Numbered from the stretch's first letter, positions 52,674-62,010 are shown. The stretch: DNA of 64,000 nt from Rhizobium leguminosarum (GCF_004123835.1 NZ_MZMU01000018.1:310001-374000), one strand, 5' to 3'. Notes: a model not told the origin generated them from the sequence alone. Translations and numbers: made by a program.

Positions 52674-53677
52674 CTTGGATGCCTCAGCCTGGGATTGGCG
52701 ATAATCGCGAGGATATCGGCCATCATGTTGAGGAAGATGTAGACGGCGGCAAAGATCAGGCCGCAGGCCTGCACGACGGGCATGTCGCGCACGGTGACCG
52801 CATCGACCATATATTGCCCCATGCCGGGATAGACGAAGACCACTTCGACAACGACGACGCCGACGACGAGATAGGCGAGATTCAATGCGACGACATTGAT
52901 GATCGGCGCGAGCGCATTGGGGGCGGCGTGCTTGACGATCGCCCGGAAGGCGCTAAGGCCCTTCAGCTCAGCGGTCTCCATATAGGCCGAGGACATGACG
53001 GAGAGGATTGCGGCCCGCGTCATGCGCATCATGTGCGCGAGTACGACGAGCACGAGGGTCGCCGTCGGCAGCGCGATCGCCTTCAACCGCTCGACGAAGC
53101 CCATGCTGTCATAAACGGTCGCCGGAAAGGTCGCCATGCCGAACTTCACGGCGAAGAACAGGATCAGCAGGTAGCCGATGAAGAATTCCGGCAGCGAGAT
53201 CGCCGCGAGCGAGATCACGTTGATGATCTTATCCGGCAGGCGATTGCGGAAATGCACCGACAGCATGCCGAGCCCAACGGCAAGCGGCACCGATATCACC
53301 GCTGCGAAACCCGCCAGGAAGAGCGAATTGCCGAGGCGCTTGCCGATCTGCTCGCTGACCGAATTCTTGCTGGCCCAGGAAGTGCCGAAGTCACCCTGGA
53401 CGGCATTGCCGAGCCATTCGACGTAACGCGTCGTGATCGGGCGGTTCAGCCCGAGGTCCTGGCGAATATTGGCAACGGCCTGCGGTGTCGCCGACTGGCC
53501 GAGATAGGTGGTGGCAAAATCGCCGGGAAGGGCTTCCAGACCGCCGAAGATCAGGATGGAAACGGCAAAGAGCAGGACGAGGCTGAGCACGAAGCGCTCG
53601 AGGATGAGAGCAAGCAGCGGAAAACGCTGCCGCAACCTGAGGCCGGGCAAGATATTGCTTGGGGCAGGATTGGTCAT
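52670..53677 (-). CDS. Peptide-type ABC transporter permease (DppB-like)
   Basis: A 335-residue permease: N-terminal helix (LERFVLSLVLLFAVSILIFGG), the DppB periplasmic block LGLNRPITTRYVEWLGNAVQGDFG, an EAA loop around METAELKGLSAFRAIVKHAAPNALAP and about six helices. The ATG at 53677 is chosen for normal family length and a ribosome-like AGGTCC; the in-frame start at 53725 would add an unusual N-terminus. It lies 99 bp after the binding-protein gene, with no clear hairpin in the gap. Confidence 0.92.
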   Translation of the reverse strand: MTNPAPSNILPGLRLRQRFPLLALILERFVLSLVLLFAVSILIFGGLEALPGDFATTYLGQSATPQAVANIRQDLGLNRPITTRYVEWLGNAVQGDFGTSWASKNSVSEQIGKRLGNSLFLAGFAAVISVPLAVGLGMLSVHFRNRLPDKIINVISLAAISLPEFFIGYLLILFFAVKFGMATFPATVYDSMGFVERLKAIALPTATLVLVVLAHMMRMTRAAILSVMSSAYMETAELKGLSAFRAIVKHAAPNALAPIINVVALNLAYLVVGVVVVEVVFVYPGMGQYMVDAVTVRDMPVVQACGLIFAAVYIFLNMMADILAIIANPRLRHPR

Positions 53678-53776
53678 GGCGAGGACCTCGCGCGCTAAAA
53701 CGTCGGGAGGACCGCGGGGTTTCATCCCACGGTCCGGGCTTCGTTAGAGATCGGAGGGGCAAACGCCCCCTTGCCA

Positions 53777-55366
53777 TCAGGCGTCCAGCCAGACGCGGGT
53801 CGCGACGTAACCGTTCGACATGTCGTTGCCGATGTCGTGGACATAACCCTTCACCTGCTTGGTGGAGGCGTTCACGAAGTCGTTGAACATCGGCAGGATC
53901 ACACCGCCCTCATCGCGCACCGTCATCGCCATGGTGCGATACATGTCCTTACGCTTGGCTTCATCCAGTTCGGAGCGGGCCTGCAGCAGCAGCTTGTCGA
54001 AGTCAGGACGCTTGAACTTGGTGTCGTTCCATTCCGCCGTCGAGAGATAGGCAGTGGAATACATCTGGTCCTGCGTCGGACGGCCGCCCCAATAGGAGGT
54101 CGAGAAGGGCTGGACGTTCCAGACGTTGGTCCAGTAGCCGTCGCCCGGTTCGCGCTTGACCTCGATCTCGATCCCGGCCTTCTTGCAGCTTTCCTGATAG
54201 AGGACCGCCGCATCGACACCGCCGGGGAAGGCGACTTCGGAAGTGCGCAACAGGACCGAGCCGCTATGGCCTGATTTCTTGTAGTGGAAAGCAGCCTTGT
54301 CGGGATCGTAGACGCGCTGCTCGATGCCCTCGGGGAACAGCGCATACGTGCTGTTGATCGGGAAGTCGTTGCCGACCTTGCCGTAACCGCCGAGGATCTT
54401 CTGCACCATGGTCTCGCGATCCATGGCGTATTTGAGCGCGAGGCGCAGGTCGTTATTGTCGAACGGCGCCTTGTCGCAATGCATGATGAAGATGTAGTGG
54501 CCGCGACCGGTGGTCGAGAGGATCTCGACGTTCGGGGCGCGCTTCAGCAGGTTGACGGTCTTCGGGTCGACGCGGTTGATGTAGTGCACCTGGCCGGACG
54601 AAAGTGCGGCGATGCGGGCGGTCGCGTCGTTCATGCCGATGATTTCGATCGAATCGACATAGCCACGGTCGGTGCGCCAGTCGTCCTTGTTCTTTTCGAA
54701 GGTGGCGCGGACGCCGGGCTCGAAGCTCGTCATCTTGTAGGGGCCGGTGCCGATCGAGGCGAGCGGATCGTCGACGCCGCCGTTCGGCTGGATGACCAGA
54801 TGGTAGTCCGACAGCAGCAGCGGCATGTCGGCATTGCCTTCGCTGAGCGTCAGCACGAGATTGCCGCCGTCAGCCTTGATCTCCTTGATCGAACCGAGAA
54901 CGCCGAGCGCGCCGGATTCCGACTTCGCGTCGGTGTGGCGCTTTAGCGTCGCGACGACGTCATCGATCGTCAGTTCCTTGCCATCGTGGAACTTGACGCC
55001 CTTGCGGATCTTGAAGGTCCAGGTCGCCGCGTCCTTCGACGGCTCCCAGGATTCGGCAAGCGACGGCACGGCGGCACCCGTCAGCGGATCGGACTCGACC
55101 AGCATGTCGCCCCAGCAGCGGCCAATGCAGAACATGACCTGCGACAGGAATTTTGCCGGGTCCTTGGAATCGGTGGCCGCACCGCCTTCAAGGCCGAGCT
55201 TCAGGTGGCCACCGCGCTTCGGTTCGGCAGCTTGAGCACTTTCGGTGAAGAGCTTGTCGGCGACGGCAAGTGTGATGCCCGCCGCCATGGCGCGTCCCAT
55301 GAATTCGCGGCGGCTGAGCCCGCCCACGGTGACACGGCTTGCGAGATATTTGGTGTAGTCGTTCAT
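53777..55366 (-). CDS. Peptide-type ABC transporter substrate-binding protein with Tat signal
   Basis: A 529-residue SBP_bac_5 family protein. The N-terminus carries LSRREFMGRA followed by a weakly hydrophobic segment and an AQAAE cleavage site near residue 47: a twin-arginine (Tat) signal, so it is exported folded. The core blocks SLAESWEPSKDAATWTFKIRKGVKFHDG and INSTYALFPEG are typical of the family. Position in the carnitine operon suggests a quaternary-ammonium ligand. A 118-bp gap with two hairpins separates it from caiD, which may set its expression level apart. Confidence 0.93.
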   Translation of the reverse strand: MNDYTKYLASRVTVGGLSRREFMGRAMAAGITLAVADKLFTESAQAAEPKRGGHLKLGLEGGAATDSKDPAKFLSQVMFCIGRCWGDMLVESDPLTGAAVPSLAESWEPSKDAATWTFKIRKGVKFHDGKELTIDDVVATLKRHTDAKSESGALGVLGSIKEIKADGGNLVLTLSEGNADMPLLLSDYHLVIQPNGGVDDPLASIGTGPYKMTSFEPGVRATFEKNKDDWRTDRGYVDSIEIIGMNDATARIAALSSGQVHYINRVDPKTVNLLKRAPNVEILSTTGRGHYIFIMHCDKAPFDNNDLRLALKYAMDRETMVQKILGGYGKVGNDFPINSTYALFPEGIEQRVYDPDKAAFHYKKSGHSGSVLLRTSEVAFPGGVDAAVLYQESCKKAGIEIEVKREPGDGYWTNVWNVQPFSTSYWGGRPTQDQMYSTAYLSTAEWNDTKFKRPDFDKLLLQARSELDEAKRKDMYRTMAMTVRDEGGVILPMFNDFVNASTKQVKGYVHDIGNDMSNGYVATRVWLDA

Positions 55367-55443
55367 TCCCCAGTTCCTTCTTTATGGTGCGTTGACAGAA
55401 CTTCCGGGCAGGTCCGCAGGCGGTTTCCTCTCCACCTCCGGTG

Positions 55444-55493
55444 CCCGCATCATGCGGGAAAATAATGCGGTTGCTGCCGCCTGGTTATTTTCC
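55444..55493 (-). terminator. Tandem hairpins between the carnitine enzyme and importer genes
   Basis: Stem 1: GGAAAATAA (55457-55465) with TTATTTTCC (55485-55493), enclosing GCGG/CCGC; its outer arm includes the stop codon of the enoyl-CoA hydratase gene. Stem 2: CCCGCAT/ATGCGGG (55444-55458), partly overlapping. No T-run follows, so partial termination or mRNA processing is more likely than a full stop. Confidence 0.5.
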
Positions 55494-56267
55494 TTTCCAA
55501 ATGGGGCTTCGCTTCTCGGCGAAGGCCCGTGCGCCTTCCAATTGGTCCTCGCTCGAATAGAGCCTGTCGACCGTCGCAAACTGCCGTTTGGTGATCTTGT
55601 TCATGGCAGTCTGGAACGTCGAACCCTCCGCTTCGCGCACGATTTCCTTGATGGCCGCATAGACGAGCGGCGGCCCGCTCTCGAGTAGCCGGGCAAGCTC
55701 CCATGCTCTCTCCATCAGCCTGTCGGCCGGCAGGACCTCGTTGACGAAACCCCAGCGATGCGCCTCGTGAACGTCGAGCCAGCGACCGGTCAAAAGCATG
55801 TCCATGGCGATGTGGTAGGGGATACGTTTCGGCAGCTTGATGGAAGCCGCATCGGCAACCGTGCCCGAGCGGATTTCCGGCAGGGCGAAGGTCGCATGCT
55901 CGGCGGCGAGGATCAGGTCGGTCGACAGCGCGATCTCCAGACCGCCGCCGCAACAGATGCCGTTGACCGCACAAATGATGGGCTTGTTGAGGTCGCGCAG
56001 TTCCTGCAGCCCGCCGAAACCACCCACGCCGTAATCTCCGTCGACCGCATCGCCTGATGCAGCCGCCTTGAGGTCCCAGCCGGCACAGAAAAACTTCTCG
56101 CCGGCGCCCGAGACGATGGCGACACGCAATGCCGGATCGTCGCGGAAATCTCGGAAGATCAACCCCAGGGCGCGACTGGTCGCAAGGTCGATGGCATTCG
56201 CCTTCGGCCGGTCGATGACGACTTCGAGCACTCCGTCGTCTTGTCGTGTGCGAATGTGGTCGCTCAA
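55485..56267 (-). CDS. Enoyl-CoA hydratase family, carnitinyl-CoA dehydratase (CaiD)-like
   Basis: A 260-residue crotonase-fold protein with oxyanion loop CAGWDLKAA and catalytic-position glutamates E111 (GGGLE) and E131 (LPEIRSG). CaiD hydrates crotonobetainyl-CoA to L-carnitinyl-CoA; the neighbouring acyl-CoA synthetase, dehydrogenase and carnitine dehydrogenase genes support that reading. Start is TTG at 56267 with GGAGGT 8 bases upstream. The gene lies 6 bp after the synthetase gene. A general enoyl-CoA hydratase role cannot be excluded by sequence alone. Confidence 0.87.
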   Translation of the reverse strand: MSDHIRTRQDDGVLEVVIDRPKANAIDLATSRALGLIFRDFRDDPALRVAIVSGAGEKFFCAGWDLKAAASGDAVDGDYGVGGFGGLQELRDLNKPIICAVNGICCGGGLEIALSTDLILAAEHATFALPEIRSGTVADAASIKLPKRIPYHIAMDMLLTGRWLDVHEAHRWGFVNEVLPADRLMERAWELARLLESGPPLVYAAIKEIVREAEGSTFQTAMNKITKRQFATVDRLYSSEDQLEGARAFAEKRSPIWKGK

Positions 56268-56273
56268 CCTATG

Positions 56274-58328
56274 CTACCTCCTCCGCCGTATCAGAGCATC
56301 GACTACGGCAACGCCACGCCTTTCGGGAAGAACCATCAATGGATTAATGTCCAGTTCCTCCAGGGATGCCGCGTTCTTTACGACATAATCTGCCGTTGCT
56401 GAGACAGCGCCGACAGCGGCCTCGAGATCGCCTCTCGGCCGCCCACGATAGCCATAGATCAATTTTGCAAGTTTGAGACGCGAAATTGCCGCGTGAATAT
56501 CGGTTTTCGTCGCCGGAAGGGGCAAGATGATGGAATCTTCAAGCAATTCAACGAAGATTCCGCCCGCTCCAAGCGTGAGCGACAATCCGAAGACAGGGTC
56601 GCGGATGGCGCCGACAATGAGTTCGGCGACCGGCGGATCAATCATTTTCTCGACCAGATAACCGGCATTCGGCGGCATGGCCGCCGCCGCATTCGACACT
56701 GCCTTAGTGTCCTCCAGGTTGAGTGCGACGGCCCCAGCCTCGGTCTTGTGGGCAATGCCGAGCGCTTTCAGCACGACGGGAAAACCGAGCCGCTGGGCCT
56801 GCTCGGCTGCTTGACCGGGAGAGGAGGCCAACAGCCCTTGCGGAACCGGAAGGCCGAAGGCGGCCAGCTCCGCCTTCGCATCGGCCTCCGTCAGCGTCTC
56901 AATCTCGCCATCGATAGAGGACACATCGAGCAGCGGCAGGGGAGGCGGGCGATCCCACGCCTGGCCGATGCCGGCGGCGACTTCCGCTGCCGTGATGGTT
57001 TCGTCGATACCGCAGAAGGCAATGATGCCATTTGCCATCAGCCGATCGGCGATGGGCTCCGGCATGTTTTCCGGGAGGGTCGCCAGAAGGCCGGCCAGCG
57101 CACCTGTTGCGGCGGCGGCCGTCATGACCGCGTCTGCCGTCATCGCCCATTCGGACGCATCGCAGCGGTCACCGCGGGGGAAGTCGAGGACGACGAGATT
57201 GAGAGCATAACCGCCCTCGAACATGGCACTGAAGGCTTCGGTCTGGCGTGCGAGATCACCCCAGACGAAGGTGTGGTAATCGAGCGGATTGGAAAGCGTC
57301 ACCATCTCGCCGAGGACCCGCCGCAGACGGGGCATTTGTTGCGGCTGCAGCGCGGGGAATTCCACATTGCGACCGACGGCGGCATCCGCCATCAGCGAGG
57401 CCTCGCCCCCGGAACAGCTCATCGACGAGATCGAATGGCTTGCGAGCGGGCCGGCGACATGCAGCAGCTTCAAGGTTTCGAGCAGCGCCGGCAAGGTCTG
57501 GACACGGCCAAGACCGAGGCGGGCGAGCACGGCATCCGCGACGGCATCGCTGCCGGCAAGCGAGGCGGTATGCGACACCGCCGCGCGTTTTGCCTGCTCG
57601 GACCTGCCGACCTTCAGCACGACGACCGGCTTCCTCGACCGCCGGGCCATGGTGGCCAGGCGTTCGAGTGCCGAGAGATCGCCGAAACCTTCGACATGAA
57701 GGCCGACCGCCGTGACGCGCGGATCGTCGATCAGTGCGCAGGCGACATCGGCAAGCGATGTCTGCGCCTGGTTGCCGGCCGTGACCACATAGGCGATCGG
57801 CACGCCGCGGGTCTGCATGGTCAGGTTGATGGCGATATTGGAGGATTGCGTGAGGATCGCGACGCCACGTTCGATACGCTGTATGCCATGCTGATCGGGC
57901 CAGAGCAGCGCACCGTCGAGACCGTTGATCAGCCCGTAGCAATTCGGCCCGAGGATCGGCATGTCGCCGGCTGCGTCCAGCAGGGCCTGCTGCAGCTCGG
58001 CGCCGTCGCCGAGTTCACCCGTCGCCTCGCTGAAACCCGACGCATAACAGACCGCACCGCCGGCACCGGCCTCAGAAAGGCTGCGGACGATCTCGACGGT
58101 CAACGTCCTGTTGACGCCGACGAAGGCGGCGTCAGGCGCCGAAGGCAAATCGGATACGGAGCGATAGCAGGACCGCCCGAGCACCTCGTCGAGTTTGGGA
58201 TGGACAGGCCAGATCTCGCCGGCAAAACCCATGCGATCGCACTGCTCGATCACCCTGCGCGCCTCGCGGCCGCCGAAGACGGCGATCGTTTGCGGTCTGA
58301 GCAGGCGGTCGAGCGAGCGGGGCATCAT
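56274..58328 (-). CDS. Acyl-CoA synthetase, ADP-forming type (CoA-binding plus ATP-grasp)
   Basis: A 684-residue fused NDP-forming acyl-CoA synthetase: N-terminal CoA-binding domain (AVFGGREA, PILGPNCYG), succinyl-CoA-ligase-like middle domain with the phospho-histidine-type motif VSHTASLAGSD (H253), and C-terminal ATP-grasp domain (GFPVVLKALGIAHKTEAGAV). It would activate a carboxylate to its CoA thioester while making ADP. In carnitine operons the usual enzyme is the unrelated AMP-forming CaiC, so this is an alternative activation step for gamma-butyrobetaine, crotonobetaine or D-carnitine. The start (58328, or 58325) lies 4 bp after the dehydrogenase stop; longer readings run into that gene. 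Confidence 0.88.
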   Translation of the reverse strand: MMPRSLDRLLRPQTIAVFGGREARRVIEQCDRMGFAGEIWPVHPKLDEVLGRSCYRSVSDLPSAPDAAFVGVNRTLTVEIVRSLSEAGAGGAVCYASGFSEATGELGDGAELQQALLDAAGDMPILGPNCYGLINGLDGALLWPDQHGIQRIERGVAILTQSSNIAINLTMQTRGVPIAYVVTAGNQAQTSLADVACALIDDPRVTAVGLHVEGFGDLSALERLATMARRSRKPVVVLKVGRSEQAKRAAVSHTASLAGSDAVADAVLARLGLGRVQTLPALLETLKLLHVAGPLASHSISSMSCSGGEASLMADAAVGRNVEFPALQPQQMPRLRRVLGEMVTLSNPLDYHTFVWGDLARQTEAFSAMFEGGYALNLVVLDFPRGDRCDASEWAMTADAVMTAAAATGALAGLLATLPENMPEPIADRLMANGIIAFCGIDETITAAEVAAGIGQAWDRPPPLPLLDVSSIDGEIETLTEADAKAELAAFGLPVPQGLLASSPGQAAEQAQRLGFPVVLKALGIAHKTEAGAVALNLEDTKAVSNAAAAMPPNAGYLVEKMIDPPVAELIVGAIRDPVFGLSLTLGAGGIFVELLEDSIILPLPATKTDIHAAISRLKLAKLIYGYRGRPRGDLEAAVGAVSATADYVVKNAASLEELDINPLMVLPERRGVAVVDALIRRRR

Positions 58329-58332
58329 CGGC

Positions 58333-59493
58333 TCACGCTCCCAAAGGTCGAAGCAGATCGCGGCTGATGATATGCCGCTGGATTTCAGAGGTACCGTCCC
58401 AGATGCGCTCGACGCGCGCATCCCGCCAGAAGCGGGCGAGCGGCAGGTCGTCCATCAGGCCCATGCCGCCGAAGATCTGGATCGCCTCATCGGTGACCCT
58501 GGCCAGCATTTCGGAGGAGTAAAGCTTGGCCGAGGCGATTTGCCGGTCTGCGGAGAGCCCGGCATCGAGCCGCCAGGCGGCGGCGAGCGTCAGCCAGTCG
58601 GCCGCGTCGATCTCGGTGATCATATCGGCGAGTTTGAACGACACGCCTTGATTGGCGCCGATCGGCTTGCCGAACTGCTTGCGCCCGGCGGCATAGGGCA
58701 GCGTCATGTCGAAGACACGTCGTGCCCGGCCGACGCAGGTGGCGGCAACCGTCAACCGTGTGCCGTAGAGCCATTGATTGGCGATATCGAAGCCGCGATG
58801 CACCTCGCCCAGCACTTGGGCTTCCGGAAGTCGGCAATTTTCGAAGCTGAGCGTTGAGTTGTGGTAGCCGCGATGCGAAACGGAATCATAGCCTTTGAGG
58901 ATCTCGAAGCCCGACGTGCCGCGATCCACCAGGAAGGCGGTGATCTTCTTCTTGATACCTTTCGGCGTTTCCTCCTCGCCCGTCGCGGCAAAGACGATGA
59001 CGAAATCGGCGACATCCGCATGGGAGATGAAATGTTTCGTGCCGTTGAGGATGAAGTCGCCACCGTCGCGGCGGGCAGCGCATTTCATACCGCGCATATC
59101 GGAACCGGCGTCCGGCTCGGTGATGGCGAGCGCATCGATCTTCTCGCCGCGCACCGCGGGCAGGAGATAGCGCTCGCGCTGCTCGCCCTCGCAGGCCATC
59201 AGGATGCCTGAAGGCCGGCCGAAGAAAACCGTCAGCCCCAGGGAACCGCGCCCGAGCTCCCGCTCGACCAGCGTGAAGGTGACATGGTCGAGGCCGGCGC
59301 CGCCGACCTCTTCCGGGAAATTGCAGGCGTAGAAGCCGAGGTCGATGCATTTGCGCCGGATCTCGTCTCCGAGCTCCGGCGGGACGATGCCGCTGCGTTC
59401 GACCTCGTTTTCATGCGGATAGATTTCGGTCTCGACGAAGGCGCGGACCGTCTCGACGATCATTTCCTGTTCTTCGCTCAGTCCGAAATTCAT
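58333..59493 (-). CDS. Acyl-CoA dehydrogenase, CaiA/gamma-butyrobetainyl-CoA dehydrogenase-like
   Basis: A 386-residue flavoprotein with ACAD motifs ITEPDAGSDMRGMK, the FAD-contact block AGRKQFGKPIGANQGV and the C-terminal QIFGGMGLMDDLPLARFWRDARVERIWDG. In many short-chain members the last motif is YEGTS with a catalytic Glu; here it is WDGTS with D366, a substitution to check. Operon context suggests oxidation of gamma-butyrobetainyl-CoA to crotonobetainyl-CoA. The ATG at 59493 has AGGAGG 6 bases upstream. Confidence 0.9.
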   Translation of the reverse strand: MNFGLSEEQEMIVETVRAFVETEIYPHENEVERSGIVPPELGDEIRRKCIDLGFYACNFPEEVGGAGLDHVTFTLVERELGRGSLGLTVFFGRPSGILMACEGEQRERYLLPAVRGEKIDALAITEPDAGSDMRGMKCAARRDGGDFILNGTKHFISHADVADFVIVFAATGEEETPKGIKKKITAFLVDRGTSGFEILKGYDSVSHRGYHNSTLSFENCRLPEAQVLGEVHRGFDIANQWLYGTRLTVAATCVGRARRVFDMTLPYAAGRKQFGKPIGANQGVSFKLADMITEIDAADWLTLAAAWRLDAGLSADRQIASAKLYSSEMLARVTDEAIQIFGGMGLMDDLPLARFWRDARVERIWDGTSEIQRHIISRDLLRPLGA

Positions 59494-59503
59494 GCCGATC
59501 CTC

Positions 59504-60994
59504 CTACCGCCTCTCGCCGACGTGACGGCCGACACCGTCAGGCGCGGCCAAATTCGCATGGGCTTCCGCAATCGCCTTGACCTTGTCGATGATGCCAGCC
59601 GGCGCCGGTGTGGCCTTGCCGGCCTTGCTGTCGACATGCAGCAACATGTGCTCGGCGGTTGCGAGAGCCTCGCCCGTCACCGTGTCGTACAGGGTGTGGA
59701 AGACATGCAGCCGCTTCTCGTCGACGGAGAGGATTTGGCAGGTCGAATGGATCGCCTGGCCGAGCTTCGCCTCGCCGAGATGGCGGATGTGAGTTTCCAC
59801 CGTGTAGTAGCTTTGCCCCGCCTCGACATAGGCGAGATCGACGCCGATGAGGCGCAGCAATGCGTCTGATGTATCGCCGAAAACCTGCAGGTAGCGGTGT
59901 TCGGTCATATGGCCGTTATAGTCGACCCAGGCGGGGCCAACCTTCGTCTCGACGAGCTTGAGCGGCTTCGACGGATCGAAAGATGCGGTCGCCCTGCCAC
60001 CTTGCGCCCAGAGCGATTGCTCGAAGTCCTTCAGCAGCTTGCCGGCGCCCCAGCCCTTGCCGCCATCGCCGCCCTTGAGGGCCTGGAGGATGCCGACAAG
60101 GTTTTCGTCGCGGATGCGTTCGAGCTCGCGGATCGACAGGCCAGCCGCCTGTTCATCGGATTGCCGGCCGATCTTTTCGATCAGCGCATCGTCGAGATCG
60201 ACGACGTCGGTGAGCTTGGTCCAGGGCCAGGCGAGGCAGGGGCCGAACTGGGCGAGGAAGTGGCGCATGCCGGCCTCGCCGCCGGCAATGCGGTAGGTCT
60301 GAAACAGGCCCATCTGCGCCCAGCGCAGGCCGAAGGAGTAGCGGATGACGTCATCAAGCGTCCCGACGGTGCAGATATCGTCGTGGATCAGCCACAAGGC
60401 CTCGCGCCAGAGCGCTTCGAGCAGCCGGTCGCCGACGAAGGCCTCGATCTCCTTGGCGATGTGGACGCCCTTCATGCCGATCGGCGCCAGCCTTTCCATC
60501 GCCGCCCGGATGGTCGCCGCCGAGGTCTTCTCGCCGCCGACGATTTCGACGAGCGGCAAGAGATAGACGGGATTATAGGGATGCGCGACGAAGAGGCGTT
60601 CGGGATGCTTCATGTCGCGCTGCAGATCGGTCGGCAGCAGGCCCGACGTGGAAGAGCCGATCAGGGCGTCCGGGCGCGCCACGGCATCGATCTCAGTCAG
60701 GACGCCGCGCTTGAGGTCGAGCCTTTCCGGCACGCTTTCCTGAATCCAGTCGGCGCCGGCGACGGCTTCCGCGAGCGTCGTGCAGAAGGTCAGCCTGCCG
60801 CGCGGCGGCAGGGGTGCGCCGGTCAGCATGGCATAGGCTTTTTCGGCGTTTGCGAGCACTTCGCCGACGATGCGGCTTGCTTCCGGATGCGGATCGAACA
60901 CGTTCACGTCGACGCCGGCCAGCAGAAAACGCGCGATCCATCCGCCGCCGATGACGCCGCCGCCGATACACGCCGCCTTGTTGATCCCTGTCAT
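59504..60994 (-). CDS. lcdH: L-carnitine dehydrogenase fused to a hotdog thioesterase
   Basis: A 496-residue two-domain protein. Residues 1 to about 320: 3-hydroxyacyl-CoA-dehydrogenase-like NAD domain with GGGVIGGG (11-18) and catalytic H138 in VAHPYNP, as in L-carnitine 3-dehydrogenase. Residues about 345-480: 4HBT hotdog thioesterase with DYNGHM (358-363). Family knowledge: such fusions oxidise L-carnitine to 3-dehydrocarnitine, and the thioesterase hydrolyses betainyl-CoA made by the next enzyme. It starts 7 bp after the BKACE gene. Confidence 0.93.
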   Translation of the reverse strand: MTGINKAACIGGGVIGGGWIARFLLAGVDVNVFDPHPEASRIVGEVLANAEKAYAMLTGAPLPPRGRLTFCTTLAEAVAGADWIQESVPERLDLKRGVLTEIDAVARPDALIGSSTSGLLPTDLQRDMKHPERLFVAHPYNPVYLLPLVEIVGGEKTSAATIRAAMERLAPIGMKGVHIAKEIEAFVGDRLLEALWREALWLIHDDICTVGTLDDVIRYSFGLRWAQMGLFQTYRIAGGEAGMRHFLAQFGPCLAWPWTKLTDVVDLDDALIEKIGRQSDEQAAGLSIRELERIRDENLVGILQALKGGDGGKGWGAGKLLKDFEQSLWAQGGRATASFDPSKPLKLVETKVGPAWVDYNGHMTEHRYLQVFGDTSDALLRLIGVDLAYVEAGQSYYTVETHIRHLGEAKLGQAIHSTCQILSVDEKRLHVFHTLYDTVTGEALATAEHMLLHVDSKAGKATPAPAGIIDKVKAIAEAHANLAAPDGVGRHVGERR

Positions 60995-61001
60995 GCCGTC
61001 C

Positions 61002-61904
61002 TCAGCGCTTCGTCAGTTTGAGTTTCTTGCGAACGTCTTCCGGGCCGATGATCCTGGCGCCCATGCCCTCGACCACCTGCACGGCCTTTTCGACGAGCTG
61101 AGCATTGGTGGCGAGCTGGCCCTTGCCGACGAAGAGGTTGTCCTCCAGGCCGACGCGCACGTTGCCGCCGGCCAGAACGGCTGCCGCCGGATAGGCCATG
61201 GCGTTGCGGCCGATCGAAAAGGCCGAAAAGGTCCAGCTCTCAGGCACGTTGTTGACCATCGCCATGAGGGTGTTGAGATCGTCGGGCGCGCCCCACGGAA
61301 TGCCCATGCAGAGCTGGATCAGCACCGGGTCTTCGATCAGGCCTTCCTCGGCAAGTTGCTTGGCAAACCAGAGGTGGCCGGTGTCGAAGGCCTCGATCTC
61401 GGGGCGGACGCCGAGATCCGTCATCTTCTTCGCCATCGCCCGCAGCATGGCCGGCGTGTTGGTCATGACATAGTCGCCGAGGTTGAAGTTCATCGTGCCG
61501 CAGTCGAGCGTGCAGATCTCAGGCAGGCACTCGGCGACATGGCTGACGCGCTCGGTGGCGCCCGCCATATCCGTGCCCTTAGAATTGAGGGGAAGGGGGC
61601 TTTCGACATCCCCGAAGATCAGGTCCCCGCCCATGCCGGCGGTGAGATTGAGGACGACATCGACATCGGCCGAGCGGATGCGGTCGGTGACTTCCCTGTA
61701 GAGGTCGTTGCGGCGGCTGGCGGCACCCGTTTCCGGATCGCGGACGTGGCAGTGAACGACCGCCGCACCAGCCTTTGCCGCGTCGATGGCGGAATCGGCG
61801 ATCTGCTTGGGAGTGATCGGCACGTGGCTGGATCTGGAAACCGTATCGCCGGCGCCGGTGACGGCGCAGGTGATGAAAACATCGCGGTTCATCGCAAGAG
61901 GCAT
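61002..61904 (-). CDS. Dehydrocarnitine cleavage enzyme (BKACE family)
   Basis: A 300-residue beta-keto-acid cleavage enzyme (DUF849). Zinc histidines H51 and H53 in VVHCHVRDP; barrel blocks CTLDCGTMNF and EIEAFDTGHLWFA follow. Partnered with carnitine dehydrogenase and a CdhR-like regulator, the expected reaction is 3-dehydrocarnitine plus acetyl-CoA giving betainyl-CoA and acetoacetate. First gene of the ten-gene operon. The ATG at 61904 has GGGAGAA about 9 bases upstream. Confidence 0.92.
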   Translation of the reverse strand: MPLAMNRDVFITCAVTGAGDTVSRSSHVPITPKQIADSAIDAAKAGAAVVHCHVRDPETGAASRRNDLYREVTDRIRSADVDVVLNLTAGMGGDLIFGDVESPLPLNSKGTDMAGATERVSHVAECLPEICTLDCGTMNFNLGDYVMTNTPAMLRAMAKKMTDLGVRPEIEAFDTGHLWFAKQLAEEGLIEDPVLIQLCMGIPWGAPDDLNTLMAMVNNVPESWTFSAFSIGRNAMAYPAAAVLAGGNVRVGLEDNLFVGKGQLATNAQLVEKAVQVVEGMGARIIGPEDVRKKLKLTKR

Positions 61905-62010
61905 GTTTTTGTTCTCCCTCGTCTTATCCGCATTACGCGACAGGATGGATGGCAATGCGTTGCAATTTCGGAAGCAATCGATACATTATCGGAACTTAAC
62001 GGAGGTGATC

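Noticed and set aside
56493..58367. 624-codon open frame on the plus strand
   Set aside because: Lies antisense to the acyl-CoA synthetase, whose motifs are complete; the plus-strand product is Arg/Gly-rich with no domain.
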